From Planctomycetota bacterium (GTDB lineage: Bacteria; Planctomycetota; UBA1135; GCA-002686595): DNA of 6,672 bases. Position 1 is the stretch's first letter; each line of letters begins with the position of its first letter. Shown here piece by piece: positions 5,851-6,672 of the stretch. The stretch lies in contig JABFRZ010000565.1 in the NCBI GenBank assembly GCA_013140785.1, positions 1 to 6,672 of the forward strand, in the 5' to 3' direction. The position numbers were made by a program, and so were the translations under genes. The notes below the pieces were generated by a model that saw nothing but the letters and a program-made list of their open reading frames with translations, did no database searches and was not told where the DNA came from.

Positions 5851-6632
5851 CGCCAGCCGCGGCCGCGCAGCATCCACAGCGCCGTGCGCAGGAGGATCAC
5901 GCTGTCGAGCCTCCAGCCGAGCGCACGGCGGTAGCGCCCGTTGAGCGCGCGCTTCACGCGATAGGCCGCGGCGTCGCCGCCGTCGGTGTAGCCCTGGGTG
6001 ATCTGCGCGTAGCCCGTCAGGCCGGGCTTGAGCGCGAGGCGCTCGCTGAAGCCCGGGCAGTGCCGCGCGGCCCAGAGCTCGGTCGCGAGCATCTCCGGCC
6101 GCGGCCCGATCAGGCTCATGTCGCCGGTGAGCACGTTCCACAGCTGCGGCAGCTCGTCCAAGTGCGTGTTGCGCAGGAAGCGTCCGAAGCGCGTCACGCG
6201 CGCGTGGTCGTCGCCCGGCTGCTCGCGCATCGTGCGAAACTTGTAGAGCGTGAAGGTGCGGCCGCGCCAGCCGACGCGCGGCTGCGCGAAGAGCACGCGC
6301 CGCGCACTGCGTTGCACCCACAGGTTGACGAGCGCGACCGGCAGCGCGAAGCACAGCGCCGGCGGGACCAGGACCAGCGTCGCGGCAAACAGGAACGGCG
6401 CGCGCAAGCCGCGCGCGTACGGCCCGCGCGGAGTCAAGCGCTCCCAGTCCTCGCTCGTGCGCTCCCATGGCTGTGCGAGACGGAAGCCGTCGCCGTCGCG
6501 CACACCAGCCCCGGACCCGACCTCCAGGGCCTCGGGTCGCAGCGGGAGGGGCTGCGGTTCCAGCTCAATCGTCGCCATGCGTGAAAGCGGTGATCCAGGA
6601 TCGACCGCCGACGCCCGGAACTCCAGCGCCAT
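5841..6632 (-). CDS. Sugar transferase (polyprenyl-phosphate phosphoglycosyl transferase, WcaJ/PglC type)
   Basis: This enzyme class transfers a sugar-1-phosphate from a nucleotide sugar to undecaprenyl phosphate at the inner membrane, the first committed step of exopolysaccharide, capsule or O-antigen assembly. Numbering from ATG 6632, a hydrophobic segment at 75-105 is the membrane anchor or re-entrant helix. The core follows with VLFAQPRVGWRGRTF and YKFRTM (113-135), the catalytic Asp-Glu pair in THLDELPQLWNVL (D159, E160), GDMSLIGPRPE (170-180) and KPGLTGYAQI (202-211). At 263 residues with a single membrane segment it is the short monotopic form, without the four-helix and CoA-binding-like N-terminus of full WcaJ. 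The first 70 residues are a polar extension not typical of PglC. The start is uncertain: the frame is open to the window edge, Met19 (ATG 6578) is an alternative, and neither has a good Shine-Dalgarno sequence. The sugar specificity cannot be read from sequence. The ending RGRGWRKR is basic. Confidence 0.92.
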   Translation of the reverse strand: MALEFRASAVDPGSPLSRMATIELEPQPLPLRPEALEVGSGAGVRDGDGFRLAQPWERTSEDWERLTPRGPYARGLRAPFLFAATLVLVPPALCFALPVALVNLWVQRSARRVLFAQPRVGWRGRTFTLYKFRTMREQPGDDHARVTRFGRFLRNTHLDELPQLWNVLTGDMSLIGPRPEMLATELWAARHCPGFSERLALKPGLTGYAQITQGYTDGGDAAAYRVKRALNGRYRRALGWRLDSVILLRTALWMLRGRGWRKR

Positions 6633-6672
6633 TCCCCGCGCCCGCCAGGCCTCGAGCGCGGGTCTCGAAGAC
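6565..6672 (-). CDS. Possible C-terminal tail of the gene upstream of the sugar transferase (partial)
   Basis: A second minus-strand frame entering at the right edge reads VFETRARGLAGAG, then GRSWITAFTHGDD and TGA at 6567-6565. If real, it would overlap a transferase start at ATG 6578 by 14 bases, a common operon arrangement. The transferase frame is itself open and slightly better in wobble bias over the first part of this stretch, so both readings remain possible. The product cannot be identified from 35 residues. Confidence 0.2.
   Translation of the reverse strand, partial: VFETRARGLAGAGNGAGVPGVGGRSWITAFTHGDD

Noticed and set aside
3839..5944. Plus-strand open frame of 701 codons
   Set aside because: Most of it is antisense to the lipoprotein N-terminal half, low-complexity and rich in R, E, V and H. 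Only its 3' part over the spacer was kept, as a weak separate observation.
5575..6468. Minus-strand open frame overlapping the sugar transferase
   Set aside because: It is an alternate frame of the transferase, giving an Ala/Arg-rich sequence with no motifs. The 5841-6632 frame carries all the catalytic motifs.

Overview
This is a GC-rich window (roughly two-thirds G+C by eye) with strongly G/C-biased third codon positions. All recognisable genes except two doubtful plus-strand fragments lie on the minus strand. The style of the main protein (a secreted lipoprotein with many DLDGDGDLDLV repeats) and the base composition suggest a high-GC environmental Gram-negative bacterium such as Planctomycetota or Myxococcota. 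That assignment is an impression, since no marker gene is present.

In transcription order on the minus strand, that is from right to left, the layout is as follows. (1) 6632-5841 is a monotopic phosphoglycosyl (sugar) transferase of the WcaJ/PglC type, the enzyme class that loads the first sugar phosphate onto a lipid carrier for exopolysaccharide or O-antigen synthesis. (2) 5840-5579 is a spacer of about 260 bases with a strong ribosome binding site at its end. Its plus strand contains a weak OB-fold/cold-shock-like reading frame. (3) 5578-995 is a 1527-residue lipoprotein with Ig-like modules, a probable divergent beta-propeller and then exactly 14 FG-GAP/VCBS calcium-binding repeats. (4) 976-554 is an unrecognised short helical protein that starts 18 bases after the lipoprotein stop. 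(5) 638-370 is a broken DUF6883 gene, frameshifted and internally deleted. (6) 373 to about 105 is a DUF4926 gene whose start overlaps the DUF6883 stop by an ATGA. Its reading frame probably shifts just after the domain. At the extreme left, bases 2-43 may be the tail of a convergent plus-strand gene.

Functionally, the right part pairs a cell-envelope glycan enzyme with a large surface-exposed propeller lipoprotein. Adjacency alone does not prove that they work together. The left part is a decaying two-gene DUF6883-DUF4926 cassette. I found no mobile-element gene, CRISPR array, tRNA or rRNA. The most notable points are the 2 x 7 repeat architecture with an apparent strand-swap closure, the near-identical recent repeat units inside it, and the degraded DUF6883/DUF4926 module, whose parts are hidden by frameshifts.
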